From JBBRSD01 sp038245725 (GTDB lineage: Bacteria > Actinomycetota > Coriobacteriia > Anaerosomatales > JAAXUF01), in the NCBI GenBank assembly GCA_038245725.1, contig JBBRSD010000012.1:1-42196 (forward strand): 42,196 bases of DNA, given 5' to 3'. The notes below the pieces were generated by a model. It ran no database searches, had not been told where the DNA came from, and saw only the letters and a program-made list of their open reading frames with translations. The first letter of the stretch is position 1. Each line of letters starts with the position of its first letter. This document shows positions 16,137 to 23,948 of the stretch, in pieces. The position numbers were made by a program, and so were the translations under genes.

Positions 16137-17978
16137 GTGGAGCTGAAGCGATGTGTCGTGTGCGACGAGCTCTACGACGCCGACCTTCGCCGCTGCCCAG
16201 ACTGCTTTGACGACCAGCAAGAACTCGAGCCGGCGGTCAAGCGTGCGGCTTTCCTCTCGCCACGTGGACCGGAGCGACCGCATCGTCCCGCGCTCCAGGG
16301 TGCGGTCATGAGCCCGTCCCCGCAAGCACAAGCGATCCGCGCATGGACCGACCGCGTTACGCTCGGGATGATCGCCTTCTGCGTCGCTCTTGAAGTGTTC
16401 GCGGTGCTCGGCTTCCTCCTCAGAGTGCCGATCAGCGCGGCGACAGTGTGGCTCGCGGGAGCGGCGTCGGTGGCGATCGTCGTCGCCTCGTTCCGACTTC
16501 GTGAGGGCTGGGCGTGGCGTTCTCTGGTGGTTGTGGGAGTCTGCGCGGTGCTTCTGGTGGGCTCGTGCGTTTTCGCCGCTCACTTCTACGACGTCTCCTA
16601 TGACGGTCAGGCATATCAGCAATCGGCCGTCCTGAGACTTGCTGCCGGATGGAACCCGCTCGCGGATGTCACAGGCCAGACACTTACCGGCCCCCACACT
16701 GTGTGGCACGAGAGTTATCCCAAGGGGCCGTGGCTCGAGGGTGCGGCGATGTTCAAGCTGATCGGGCGGATAGAACCAGCGAAGGGACTCACGATCTTCC
16801 TCGGATTCGCCGTCTTGGCGTTCTGTTTTGGTGTGTTCGCGTCCTTCAAAAACATGCCGCTTATGCTCGCGGGCGTCTTCGCCCTGCTGGCGGCGCTCAA
16901 CCCGATACTGATCCTGCAGGCGTTCACGTTCTACGTCGACGGGCGTTCCACCGTGTGGCTGACTATCCTGATCGTCGCGCTGCTCGACATGGCTTTGCGC
17001 GCAGATGCGGATCCGCTGGTCGTTGCGATCGCGGGGTTTGCGGCAATCGCTGGGCTCAACATCAAGTTCACTTCGACCGTATTCGTCCTGCTTCTGCTTC
17101 TCGTAGGCGGGATCATCATCTTGATGCGGGTGCCGAGGCCACAGTTCCGACGGGCCGCCGCTATCATGTTCGCGGCCGCACTGATCGGGCTGTTGCTGGT
17201 TGGGTGGGATCCATACGTCACCAACCAGGTGAACCACGGCAGCCCCTTCTACCCGGTGTCGGGCCGCGATGCATTCGCCGTCCTCACGCCTGCGGTGATG
17301 CCGGCGGACTTCGTTCACGGAAGCCCCCTCAAGCACCTGTACCGGTCGGTGTTCGGCGTCTCGGCGGACCCCTATGACTCCAAGTCCACCCAGATGAAGC
17401 TGCCGTTCACGATTCGACCCTTGGAGTGGCACCAGTTCGACGTTGCCGATCAGCGCATCGGTGCACTGGGCCCCCTCTTCGGTGGTGCGTTACTGCTGTC
17501 TCTTGCAATTGGGTTAGCGGTTCTTGCCCTGCACGGATGGCGCAACTCGCTGATCGCGGTCACGATCGGGATCGTCGGGGTCTTGCTGTTGACCGTGCTC
17601 ATCAACCCCGAGGCATGGTGGGTGCGTTACAACCCGCAACTGTGGTTGGTGCCGGTGCTGCTCTCCGCGATGGTCTTCCTCCTGCCGGAGAATCGCGCTC
17701 CGAAAGCCGCAGCTCTGCTGACGTGCTTCGTGCTCGTCGCTGACGTCGCGTTCGTCGGTACTGCGAGCTTGAAAGCACAGGTCAACCACACTGCGCACAT
17801 CCGCACCGAACTCGTCGACCTCTCATCGAGACAGCAGCCGGTCCCGATCTACTTCGATCTCATGGGGTCCAATGGCGAACGTTTCCGAGAAGCCGGAATC
17901 CGCTTCCGCGTCCTTGCCGATAAGCCCGCCGATGGCTACGCGCTCTACAACTCAGACACGGTCGTGGGTCGGCAGTGA
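16137..17978 (+). CDS. Zinc-ribbon polytopic membrane protein, putative GT-C glycosyltransferase, 613 aa
   Basis: The start is a GTG at 16137 with GGGGGAG 2-3 bases upstream. The first 25 residues hold two CxxC pairs (CVVC and CPDC, 11 residues apart), a small zinc-ribbon-like knuckle. An Arg/Pro-rich linker leads to about 12 transmembrane helices from residue 75. The first large loop carries DVSYDGQAYQQ, an acidic motif placed as in GT-C enzymes, and a later loop has YPKGPW. An internal Met near residue 58 could be an alternative start that omits the zinc ribbon, but the upstream GTG has the better ribosome binding site. The genomic setting suggests saccharide assembly. Activity is not proven. 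Confidence 0.75.
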   Translation: MELKRCVVCDELYDADLRRCPDCFDDQQELEPAVKRAAFLSPRGPERPHRPALQGAVMSPSPQAQAIRAWTDRVTLGMIAFCVALEVFAVLGFLLRVPISAATVWLAGAASVAIVVASFRLREGWAWRSLVVVGVCAVLLVGSCVFAAHFYDVSYDGQAYQQSAVLRLAAGWNPLADVTGQTLTGPHTVWHESYPKGPWLEGAAMFKLIGRIEPAKGLTIFLGFAVLAFCFGVFASFKNMPLMLAGVFALLAALNPILILQAFTFYVDGRSTVWLTILIVALLDMALRADADPLVVAIAGFAAIAGLNIKFTSTVFVLLLLLVGGIIILMRVPRPQFRRAAAIMFAAALIGLLLVGWDPYVTNQVNHGSPFYPVSGRDAFAVLTPAVMPADFVHGSPLKHLYRSVFGVSADPYDSKSTQMKLPFTIRPLEWHQFDVADQRIGALGPLFGGALLLSLAIGLAVLALHGWRNSLIAVTIGIVGVLLLTVLINPEAWWVRYNPQLWLVPVLLSAMVFLLPENRAPKAAALLTCFVLVADVAFVGTASLKAQVNHTAHIRTELVDLSSRQQPVPIYFDLMGSNGERFREAGIRFRVLADKPADGYALYNSDTVVGRQ

Positions 17979-18000
17979 CGTAGTCGCGCGGCTTGACCGC

Positions 18001-18036
18001 GAACGTGGAAGCGCCCGCACGTTCCCGCGCGGGCGC
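18001..18036. terminator. Overlapping inverted repeats between convergent genes
   Basis: GAACGTG (18001-18007) pairs with CACGTTC (18018-18024), while GCGCCCGC (18011-18018) pairs with GCGGGCGC (18029-18036). The two hairpins share bases and cannot form together. They lie between the stops of the convergent genes ending at 17978 and 18083. There is no U-tract. A termination role is most likely. Confidence 0.45.
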
Positions 18037-18082
18037 ATCGCCTGAACAGAGAGAGCTGTGTGTCTATTCGCGCCATCGCCTC

Positions 18083-18481
18083 CTAGTTCATGTGTGCGAG
18101 CGAGATGATGTTTCCGTCCGGGTCGGTGAACCATGCGGACTCTTCGCCTGGTAGGGTGGCGATCCCGTTCACCGTCTTGAGGCCCGGCAGGTCGTACTCT
18201 TCAAACGTCACGCCGCGCGAGCGGAGCTCCTCCATGGTGCCAGGGAGATCGTCGACGAGGAAGGTTGCGACGGTGTGCTCCGCCTTCGTGTGGGAACGCT
18301 CGTAGACCACAACGCCGGTGCCGCCGCCGGCATGAATCATGAACTGGTGCGCCTCGGGCATATCCTCAACCTCAAAGCCCAGCGTGTCGTGATAGAACAT
18401 GCGCGCCAGCACTAGGTCTTCGGCCGGTAGAACCGGTATCACATGGGCCGAACTCACTCGAGTCATCGTTGTTGGTGTCAT
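18083..18481 (-). CDS. VOC/glyoxalase-superfamily protein, 132 aa
   Basis: The ATG at 18481 has GGGGGTG 6 bases upstream. The protein has one pair of beta-alpha-beta-beta-beta modules typical of the vicinal oxygen chelate fold. AHVIPVLPAEDLVLARMFYHDTLGF is split across the first module, and ESAWFTDPDGNIISLAH closes the second. Such proteins act as dioxygenases, glyoxalases, isomerases or antibiotic-binding proteins. The substrate cannot be predicted. A palindromic operator-like site lies 32-49 bases upstream, suggesting metal- or stress-responsive control. Two other VOC genes occur in the window (19890, 36568). Confidence 0.8.
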   Translation of the reverse strand: MTPTTMTRVSSAHVIPVLPAEDLVLARMFYHDTLGFEVEDMPEAHQFMIHAGGGTGVVVYERSHTKAEHTVATFLVDDLPGTMEELRSRGVTFEEYDLPGLKTVNGIATLPGEESAWFTDPDGNIISLAHMN

Positions 18482-18512
18482 CGGAGGCACCCCCTTTCGC
18501 GTACACCATGAG

Positions 18513-18530
18513 TATACCCCCATAGGTATA
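18513..18530 (-). promoter_or_regulatory. Palindromic operator overlapping the VOC promoter
   Basis: The site TATACCCCCATAGGTATA has perfect 6-bp arms (TATACC/GGTATA) around CCCATA. On the minus strand a TATACT hexamer, a good -10 element, overlaps its downstream arm and lies about 30 bases before the ATG. The AT-C-rich half-sites resemble operators of CsoR-type metal or persulfide sensors and also of MerR-type regulators. No such regulator gene is in the window. Confidence 0.5.
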
Positions 18531-18670
18531 GTCGAAACACGTGCGAGAACGCGGTTCGAGCGTGCACGCCATGTACTAACAGGCTCAATCGTGCCCCGCA
18601 CATGCAGAAGGGTGCGAGCCGCATGGCCGCACGGTGGTAGAATCAAGTCCGGTCATTTCTCACCGACAAG

Positions 18671-19840
18671 ATGGGTCAAGAGATGGCGATTCCAATCGTC
18701 AAAACCTTTGCTCGCCGTACCGCGCTACGTATGGCGACAGTTGTGGGCATCGTCGGCGCCCTGATCGCAATACAGGCCGGGCAGGCGGCGATGATCAATG
18801 ACGTTGGTGCGCCGTCGGCCGGGCTGCGGGCCGCTCACGTCGCCGCGTCGGTGCAACGCATCTCATCGAGCGGGAAGGTGCTTGCGCCCGCGAGCGGTGC
18901 GTACGTTGGCGTGTTCAGGCCGCCAGTACCGGGCTCAATGGCCTCCCTTGACGACTACACCACCGCAGCAGGCAAGTCCGCGGCAATCTCGATGTGGTAT
19001 CAGCCGTGGATCACCTCTTCGTACGGCCAGTTCCAAGCCAAAGACGCCAAAGCTGTGCTCAGACGCGGCGCTATCCCCATGATCACGTGGGAGCCGTGGG
19101 AGCCTGGCAGTAATCCATCGAATCCCGCCGACCAGCCGGCCTACAGCCTCAAAAGGATCAACGCCGGTGACTACGACGATTACGTCAAGTCGTGGGCGCG
19201 CGCGGTCAAGTCCGTGAACGGTCCCGTGATGATTCGGTTCGCGCATGAGATGAACGGAACGTGGTATCCGTGGTCGGGCACGGTCAACGGCAACACGCCA
19301 GCACAGTTCGTGACTGCGTGGCGTCGCGTGCACGACATCTTCAAGAGCCAGGGCGCGACCAACGTGACGTGGGTGTGGAGCATCAACTGGTGCAGCGTCC
19401 CCAACACGTACGCGAACCGATATGCCGCGTACTACCCAGGGTCTGCCTACGTGGATTGGGTCGCCATCAGTGGGTTCAACTGGGGGACTTCACGCTCGCG
19501 CGCCAGGAACATGTCGTTCGAGTCGATCTACGCGAACCCATTGCAGTATCTGCGTACGCTTCACAAGCCGATTGTCGTTGCCGAGATGGCAAGCGTCAGC
19601 ATTGGCGTAAATAAGCCAGCGTGGATCACCGACGCATACAGGCGCATTCGCGTCTACCACCCCGAGATCAAGGCCGTGATCTACTTTGATCATCGCGAGG
19701 ACGCCGCCGCCGGTCTGCAGGACTGGGAACTCGAGAGTCCGGCGGCGAGCCGACAGGCGTACCGGTCGGCTCTCAAGTACTCGTGGTTCTTCGGCGGGGC
19801 ACCGAAGACCATGCTCTCGGCTCCGGCGGTGGACCGCTAG
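18671..19840 (+). CDS. GH26-family glycoside hydrolase, membrane-anchored or secreted, 389 aa
   Basis: A basic N-terminus and a hydrophobic segment at residues 21-40 act as signal or anchor, with no lipobox. The catalytic domain (about 75-370) closely matches the lipoprotein enzyme at 9835-11061. It shares MWYQPW, ITWEPWEPG, AHEMNGTWYPW with acid/base Glu193, GFNWGTS, and IVVAEMA with nucleophile Glu305. It is the third GH26 enzyme within 9 kb. ATGs at 18671 and 18683 are both possible, and neither has a strong ribosome binding site. No riboswitch motif precedes it. Likely role: cutting or remodelling the same beta-glycan, perhaps at the cell surface. Confidence 0.83.
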   Translation: MGQEMAIPIVKTFARRTALRMATVVGIVGALIAIQAGQAAMINDVGAPSAGLRAAHVAASVQRISSSGKVLAPASGAYVGVFRPPVPGSMASLDDYTTAAGKSAAISMWYQPWITSSYGQFQAKDAKAVLRRGAIPMITWEPWEPGSNPSNPADQPAYSLKRINAGDYDDYVKSWARAVKSVNGPVMIRFAHEMNGTWYPWSGTVNGNTPAQFVTAWRRVHDIFKSQGATNVTWVWSINWCSVPNTYANRYAAYYPGSAYVDWVAISGFNWGTSRSRARNMSFESIYANPLQYLRTLHKPIVVAEMASVSIGVNKPAWITDAYRRIRVYHPEIKAVIYFDHREDAAAGLQDWELESPAASRQAYRSALKYSWFFGGAPKTMLSAPAVDR

Positions 19841-19889
19841 CGTCGGACCACGCTTCGAACTCCGGCGATCGACTCGCGAAGGATTCCGA

Positions 19890-20297
19890 GTGCAACTCCA
19901 GCCACACCACATAGGCATCGTTGTGAGCGACTTGGATCGCTCCACAGCCTTCTACGAGAAACTCGGTTTCGGGACCGTCTCGGAGACGCTCGCGAACGAC
20001 GGCTCTCGCGCCATCCGCTTCATGCGCCTCGGCTGCTTCGAGCTCGAGCTCTTCTGGTACGCCGAACCGCTCGGCTCGGAGCCGGCCGCGCCTCCCGCCG
20101 GCAGGGGCCAGCTCGGCTTTCGACATCTCGCGCTGCGCACCGACGATATCGATGGCGCGCTGGTCGCGCTCAAGGAAGCCGGACTCGTTGCGAGCGACCT
20201 TGAGGTACGCATAGTCCCGCTGGGGTATCGGCTCCTCTTCCTTGAGGATCCGGACGGCATCGAGATCGAGGTCATGCAGGAGGATGGAGGGGAATAG
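19890..20297 (+). CDS. VOC-family protein, 135 aa
   Basis: The GTG at 19890 is preceded by GAAGGA at 19878-19883. The protein opens with PHHIGIVVSDLDRSTAFYEKLGF and ends with LLFLEDPDGIEIEVMQ, the two ends of a paired vicinal-oxygen-chelate fold. The His in HHIGI and Glu in IEIEVM are placed as metal ligands of glyoxalase-like enzymes. It is more typical of metal-dependent lyases or glyoxalase I relatives than the VOC protein at 18083. The substrate is unknown. It may be co-transcribed with the acidic protein gene that begins 33 bp downstream. Confidence 0.8.
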   Translation: MQLQPHHIGIVVSDLDRSTAFYEKLGFGTVSETLANDGSRAIRFMRLGCFELELFWYAEPLGSEPAAPPAGRGQLGFRHLALRTDDIDGALVALKEAGLVASDLEVRIVPLGYRLLFLEDPDGIEIEVMQEDGGE

Positions 20298-20330
20298 ACC
20301 CCGTAGACACTCATCCCCTGGGAGGTTGCC

Positions 20331-20822
20331 ATGGTTCGCGTAAATGACGACGGTTCGCTCGACGAAGAGGAACTCGTTCGCGAGGGCGGAGTATTCGTTT
20401 CGCGGCACGGCGGCCATGAGGCCGACGACGGTTCACGCGCCGCGGACGACTACGTCGAAGATCCGGGTACCGGTGACGGTGTCCCAGGCACGGTAGATGA
20501 CCTACCCTACGATCTCGGCCTCGAGAATGCGACGCCCGTCGACCAACTCGTGCAGAGCCCCGACTTCCGGCTTGGCGGACACGGCGGCGTCGGCGAGACG
20601 CAAGCAGACGACGACTCCGAGCCGGCACCTCTCGGCAGACCTGAAGAGCGCGAGCTGTGGAAGAAGCAGCGCGGGCTGATCCAAGAGTCCGCCGATGAGG
20701 ACGCGCGATACGCCGGCTTGAATGACGAGGAGATCGCGGCGCTCGACGCGGCCTCAGGCGAAGACGCGGCCGACGTGCTACCGGACTCGCCCGAGGGCAA
20801 GAGCGCGACCGGAGCTGAGTAG
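20331..20822 (+). CDS. Acidic hypothetical protein, 163 aa
   Basis: The ATG at 20331 has GGGAGG 5-6 bases upstream, and codon bias matches neighbouring genes, so it is likely real. The product is very rich in Asp, Glu and Gly and has almost no long hydrophobic stretch, suggesting a soluble and largely disordered protein. The only patch with regular helical character is around residues 105-140 (RPEERELWKKQRGLIQESADED). I do not recognise the family. It may be a general stress or nucleic-acid-mimicking protein, but nothing in the sequence proves that. Confidence 0.6.
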   Translation: MVRVNDDGSLDEEELVREGGVFVSRHGGHEADDGSRAADDYVEDPGTGDGVPGTVDDLPYDLGLENATPVDQLVQSPDFRLGGHGGVGETQADDDSEPAPLGRPEERELWKKQRGLIQESADEDARYAGLNDEEIAALDAASGEDAADVLPDSPEGKSATGAE

Positions 20823-20841
20823 ACCGAGGCTTGAGTCGCCG

Positions 20842-21363
20842 CTACAGAGCGAGCGCGGCGCGCTTCTCGGCGATAGCATCGAGGTGCGACTCGAGGTGGT
20901 CCACTGCGTGGTCGAGGAGCTGCAGCAGCGTGAGCGGCCCGACCTCCGAGTGGACGGCCGTGCGTTCCCACGCTTCGGCTGGCAACTGTTCGAGGTCGGC
21001 AGCCATCTGCTCGCGCTGGACCTCGAGCAAGCGCAGGTCGAGTTCGGGATCGCGGTCCTGGTAGCGTAGCGGCTCGCGGTAGTCGACCGATTCGACACCC
21101 ACGAGCAGCGGGCGCTCGGTCGCGATCGTGCGCTTCATGCGATCGCACATGAACTGGTCCGAGTCGACGACGTGGCGTACGACCTCAAGCGAGCTCATCT
21201 TGCCGGCAATAGGGCGCGCCCGCAGAGCGCTGGGGTCCAGACCCGCGATCGCCTGGCGCACGGCAGCGGCGCCCGCGCTGTACCGGGCAAGCAGGCCCGC
21301 GGGAGAACCCGGGTCCGGCGGCATGGCGGAGGACGGCGTCTCAGAGTGAGGTGCAGTGGTCAT
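20842..21363 (-). CDS. DinB-like four-helix protein, 173 aa
   Basis: The sequence fits the DinB/YfiT metal-dependent hydrolase-like superfamily (DinB_2). It has four predicted helices, a His in EVVRHVVDSDQFMCDRM and a paired His segment LDHAVDHLESHLDAI near the C-terminus that could form the metal site. The ATG at 21363 follows AAAGGATTG. Members include bacillithiol or mycothiol-linked transferases and proteins of unknown function. The N-terminal 20 residues are Pro/Ser-rich and probably disordered. It converges with the acidic protein gene and lies downstream of the HD-GYP gene. Confidence 0.8.
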   Translation of the reverse strand: MTTAPHSETPSSAMPPDPGSPAGLLARYSAGAAAVRQAIAGLDPSALRARPIAGKMSSLEVVRHVVDSDQFMCDRMKRTIATERPLLVGVESVDYREPLRYQDRDPELDLRLLEVQREQMAADLEQLPAEAWERTAVHSEVGPLTLLQLLDHAVDHLESHLDAIAEKRAALAL

Positions 21364-21423
21364 GCTGTTTCAATCCTTTCGGCGTGACGCGATGAACGAT
21401 CGTGGCGCGGGACGAGCGGTCCC

Positions 21424-22668
21424 TCAAGAAATCATACCGACCGCGTTCATCGCGGGGGGACGTTGCTTGAGCTCCGCGAGCAGAGCGTTGACTACGTCTT
21501 CGTCGTAGAGCACGCCAGCCTTGGAGCGAAGCTCGTCAGCGGCGTCCGCGATGTTGAGCGCGGACCCGTGGTAGCCGCGGTTCGTCATGCTGTCGAAGAC
21601 CTCGGCGACCGCGAGAATTCGCCCGGTGATCGGAATCGCGCTGCCTCGAACGTTATTCGGGTAGCCGCTGCCGTCCATCCGCTCATGGTGAGTCTCGACC
21701 GCCTGCTGCACGCCCTGGCTGAAGTGCGCGGCTGCGGCGATCTCAGCACCGACACGAGGATGTTGCTGCATCAGGAGGTGCTGCTCGAGCGAGAGCGGTT
21801 CGGTTGCCGACGGGAAGTCGCGTGGCAGCGACATGATACCGACGTCGTGGATTAGGCCGGCAAGGCGCAACGACTTGCGCTCCTGGACCGTCATGCCGAG
21901 ACGCTGGCCGAGCGCGCTTGCCAAGCCCGACACTCGCATTGCGTGGTCTGAGTAGTCCGGCCGGCGGTCCGAGACCAGATACTGGAGCACGCTGAGCGTC
22001 CCCTCAAGCTCGGTCTGGGCCTGCTGGAGCAGGTCCTCCCGCTCGATAGCGAGCTCGATCATCCGCCCCATCAAGCCGAGCGATTCCAGCTGTCCGCGCT
22101 CGAAACCGGTGTTCTTGTTCCACATGCACAAGACGAAGCGGAGCTCATCTCGGACCCGCAGCGGAACCGCGATCGCCTGGCCCGTCTCGATACCGAGAGA
22201 CTCGATGAGTAGGGGCTCCGACTTGCCGGCAGAGGTGATTGCGATATGCATCAGGGCTCGCCGGGCTTCTTCTTGCGAGACGTTATCTGAGGCGAACACG
22301 CTATCGAGGTCGTCGCCGACAACTGCTGCGGCATCCGCATGGTAGAGATTGGCGGCGCCGGTGAGGACCCCCATCAGCCCGTCTTCGATTCCCCGAGCTG
22401 CGAGAATCGATGCGGCCTGGTGCGAAAAAGTCAGCCACTGCACCGTCTTTGCGAGCTGCTCCCGGGCCCACTCGGTCTCTTGAGTGGCCCGGGCGACCTG
22501 AGCGCGGAGACGACGACGCTGGTCGGCAACATAGAAGAGCACCAGGAGAGCGAGGAGGGCCAACAACGCTCGGACAATGTTGTCCTGAAGCAGAACGGAA
22601 TTAGGGAGCCCCGCGCCGGTTGAGGACACGAAGAAGACGAGCAGAGCCAGCGTCGCCAGAAGTGCCAA
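21424..22668 (-). CDS. Membrane-anchored GAF-like/HD-GYP domain protein, at least 414 aa
   Basis: Two N-terminal transmembrane helices are followed by a coiled coil (about 48-75), a GAF-like sensor domain (about 80-210) and an HD-GYP domain (about 235-400). The HD pair is H274-D275, and HHERMDGSGYP is at 327-337. HD-GYP proteins hydrolyse c-di-GMP to pGpG or GMP. The lysine after HDxG, usually conserved, is Ile here (HDVGI), so activity may be reduced. The only usual start codon is the TTG at 22668, which has no ribosome binding site. A strong GGGGGAGG precedes in-frame ATC codons at 22737, and starting there would give a normal polar N-terminus. Confidence 0.82.
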   Translation of the reverse strand: MALLATLALLVFFVSSTGAGLPNSVLLQDNIVRALLALLALLVLFYVADQRRRLRAQVARATQETEWAREQLAKTVQWLTFSHQAASILAARGIEDGLMGVLTGAANLYHADAAAVVGDDLDSVFASDNVSQEEARRALMHIAITSAGKSEPLLIESLGIETGQAIAVPLRVRDELRFVLCMWNKNTGFERGQLESLGLMGRMIELAIEREDLLQQAQTELEGTLSVLQYLVSDRRPDYSDHAMRVSGLASALGQRLGMTVQERKSLRLAGLIHDVGIMSLPRDFPSATEPLSLEQHLLMQQHPRVGAEIAAAAHFSQGVQQAVETHHERMDGSGYPNNVRGSAIPITGRILAVAEVFDSMTNRGYHGSALNIADAADELRSKAGVLYDEDVVNALLAELKQRPPAMNAVGMIS

Positions 22669-22868
22669 CGTGAGGAGCGTCGAGATCAGGTCGAGTTGCC
22701 GCTCACGACGGTGCTCAGAGTCGATGGATGTGATGATGGCCTCCCCCGTCGGGCGTTCGCAGGCGCATGCCCTCCATCATTATGCCCTCGCGCAACGCAT
22801 CGGACGCAAGTTCGCCATCTCAGAGGTTCCGGAGAGGCAATGCCGCCGATCGTGACCGCACAGCCCGC

Positions 22869-23087
22869 TTACGAGCAGCTGCCGGCTCTTTCTGGAGGCA
22901 GCTCGCGGACGCCGATCTTGCGCAGGATTGAGACCATCGGGCACCAGCCGAAGACGCCGCCGATGAATAGGTTGAGGCCGACAAAGGCCGTGAACAAGAA
23001 CCACAACGGGCTGAAGAAATAGCCCAAGGCGACTGTTGCCAGCACGAATGTGCCAGCGATGAGACGCAGATAGCGGTCGAGATACAT
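22869..23087 (-). CDS. DUF2892 small membrane protein, 72 aa
   Basis: The ATG at 23087 has GGGGGAG upstream. The product has two transmembrane helices and ends with GWCPMVSILRKIGVRELPP, the signature of the DUF2892/YgaP-like inner-membrane family, often found with rhodanese domains. The conserved CP motif after helix 2 is present, and another Cys lies near the C-terminus. Possible role in sulfur or persulfide handling, by family association only. A shortened paralogue is at 26101-26283. Confidence 0.82.
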   Translation of the reverse strand: MYLDRYLRLIAGTFVLATVALGYFFSPLWFLFTAFVGLNLFIGGVFGWCPMVSILRKIGVRELPPERAGSCS

Positions 23088-23150
23088 GACTCCCCCAAAC
23101 GACGATGCCCCGGCTTCCCACAAAAGAGTCTTACACAACTACTGTCGGCA

Positions 23151-23194
23151 ACACCTCGTCTCGGCTTTATCGGTACGGGCGCCCGTCGAGGTGT
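23151..23194 (-). terminator. Hairpin in the GyrI-like/DUF2892 intergenic region
   Basis: ACACCTCG (23151-23158) and CGAGGTGT (23187-23194) are perfect 8-bp arms. A 12-bp perfect palindrome, ACGGGCGCCCGT (23175-23186), sits directly inside the right arm. The structure lies about 75 bases after the stop of the minus-strand GyrI-like gene and upstream of the DUF2892 gene. A termination role is plausible but there is no T-run. Confidence 0.4.
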
Positions 23195-23269
23195 GCTACG
23201 CTCCGGCGGTCGGCACCTCTCGCCAGGAGTCGGCCACGGTCCCGGAGGTCACCGCCTCGCGGGGCCAAC

Positions 23270-23890
23270 TCATTTCTTGCGGCGAACCGCGTAGCGCAGC
23301 CCCGTCTTGAGCTTCTCCGGCGCCGAACGGTTCGGGTCGCCGAGGTAGATCTCGTGGTGCGGGCCAGCGAACTCGAAGCCCTTCTCGGCAGCGAAGGTTT
23401 CGAGGCGGTGGACGTTGGGAGTCTCCTCGGCGTAGGGGCCGATGTGGAGAAGCTGGACGCTGGGACCCTCGGTGAAGCTTTGGACGCGAACGTCGGCCAA
23501 GCGGCGCAGGTCCTTCTTCGCGGCGACTTTCGCGCGCACCTCGTCGACGAACTCACCGGGAACCGCGTCCGGAAGCATGATCATGAGACGCCACGCCAGG
23601 TGTTTCACTTCCGAGAGAAGCGCGACCGGGCCTTCTTCGGCGTCCCAGTACAGGCCCTCGGCGGGCATGACGGGGTAGCTCAGGTCGAGCTTCTTCGAGG
23701 CCGCGAACTTCACCGGGTAGGCGAGACTGAAGAGCGCCTGCATGCTCTCGGTGAACTCCGGCCCGCCGATATCGTTCACGCCATCGATCATCAGGAACCG
23801 CATCGTGGGCACGTCGACGAGTTTCGGGATCTTGGCGCTGGGCTTGTAGAGATACGCGAGCCGTTTCTTGAGGTCGAGAACTTCGGTCAC
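23270..23890 (-). CDS. GyrI-like domain protein, 206 aa
   Basis: The GTG at 23890 is preceded by GGAGGAG. The protein matches the stand-alone GyrI-like small-molecule-binding fold (SHS2 tandem). It has an N-terminal LVDVPTMRFLMIDG strand, a central LYWDAEEGPVAL segment and a C-terminal HHEIYLGDPNRSAPEKLKT, the usual closing motif of this subfamily. The conserved acidic and Trp/Tyr residues of the ligand pocket appear to be present. Some relatives hydrolyse cyclopropanoid compounds, others bind drugs. No DNA-binding domain is attached. Neighbours give no further clue. Confidence 0.82.
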   Translation of the reverse strand: MTEVLDLKKRLAYLYKPSAKIPKLVDVPTMRFLMIDGVNDIGGPEFTESMQALFSLAYPVKFAASKKLDLSYPVMPAEGLYWDAEEGPVALLSEVKHLAWRLMIMLPDAVPGEFVDEVRAKVAAKKDLRRLADVRVQSFTEGPSVQLLHIGPYAEETPNVHRLETFAAEKGFEFAGPHHEIYLGDPNRSAPEKLKTGLRYAVRRKK

Positions 23891-23948
23891 CGCGACTCCT
23901 CCGTTGCAGCCGACAGGATGTTGCTACCCGGTGAGAACTTCCGAGGAA

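Noticed and set aside
18540..18670. Second c-di-GMP riboswitch before the third GH26 gene
   Set aside because: The GGCAAAC and GACGCAAAGC core motifs are absent.
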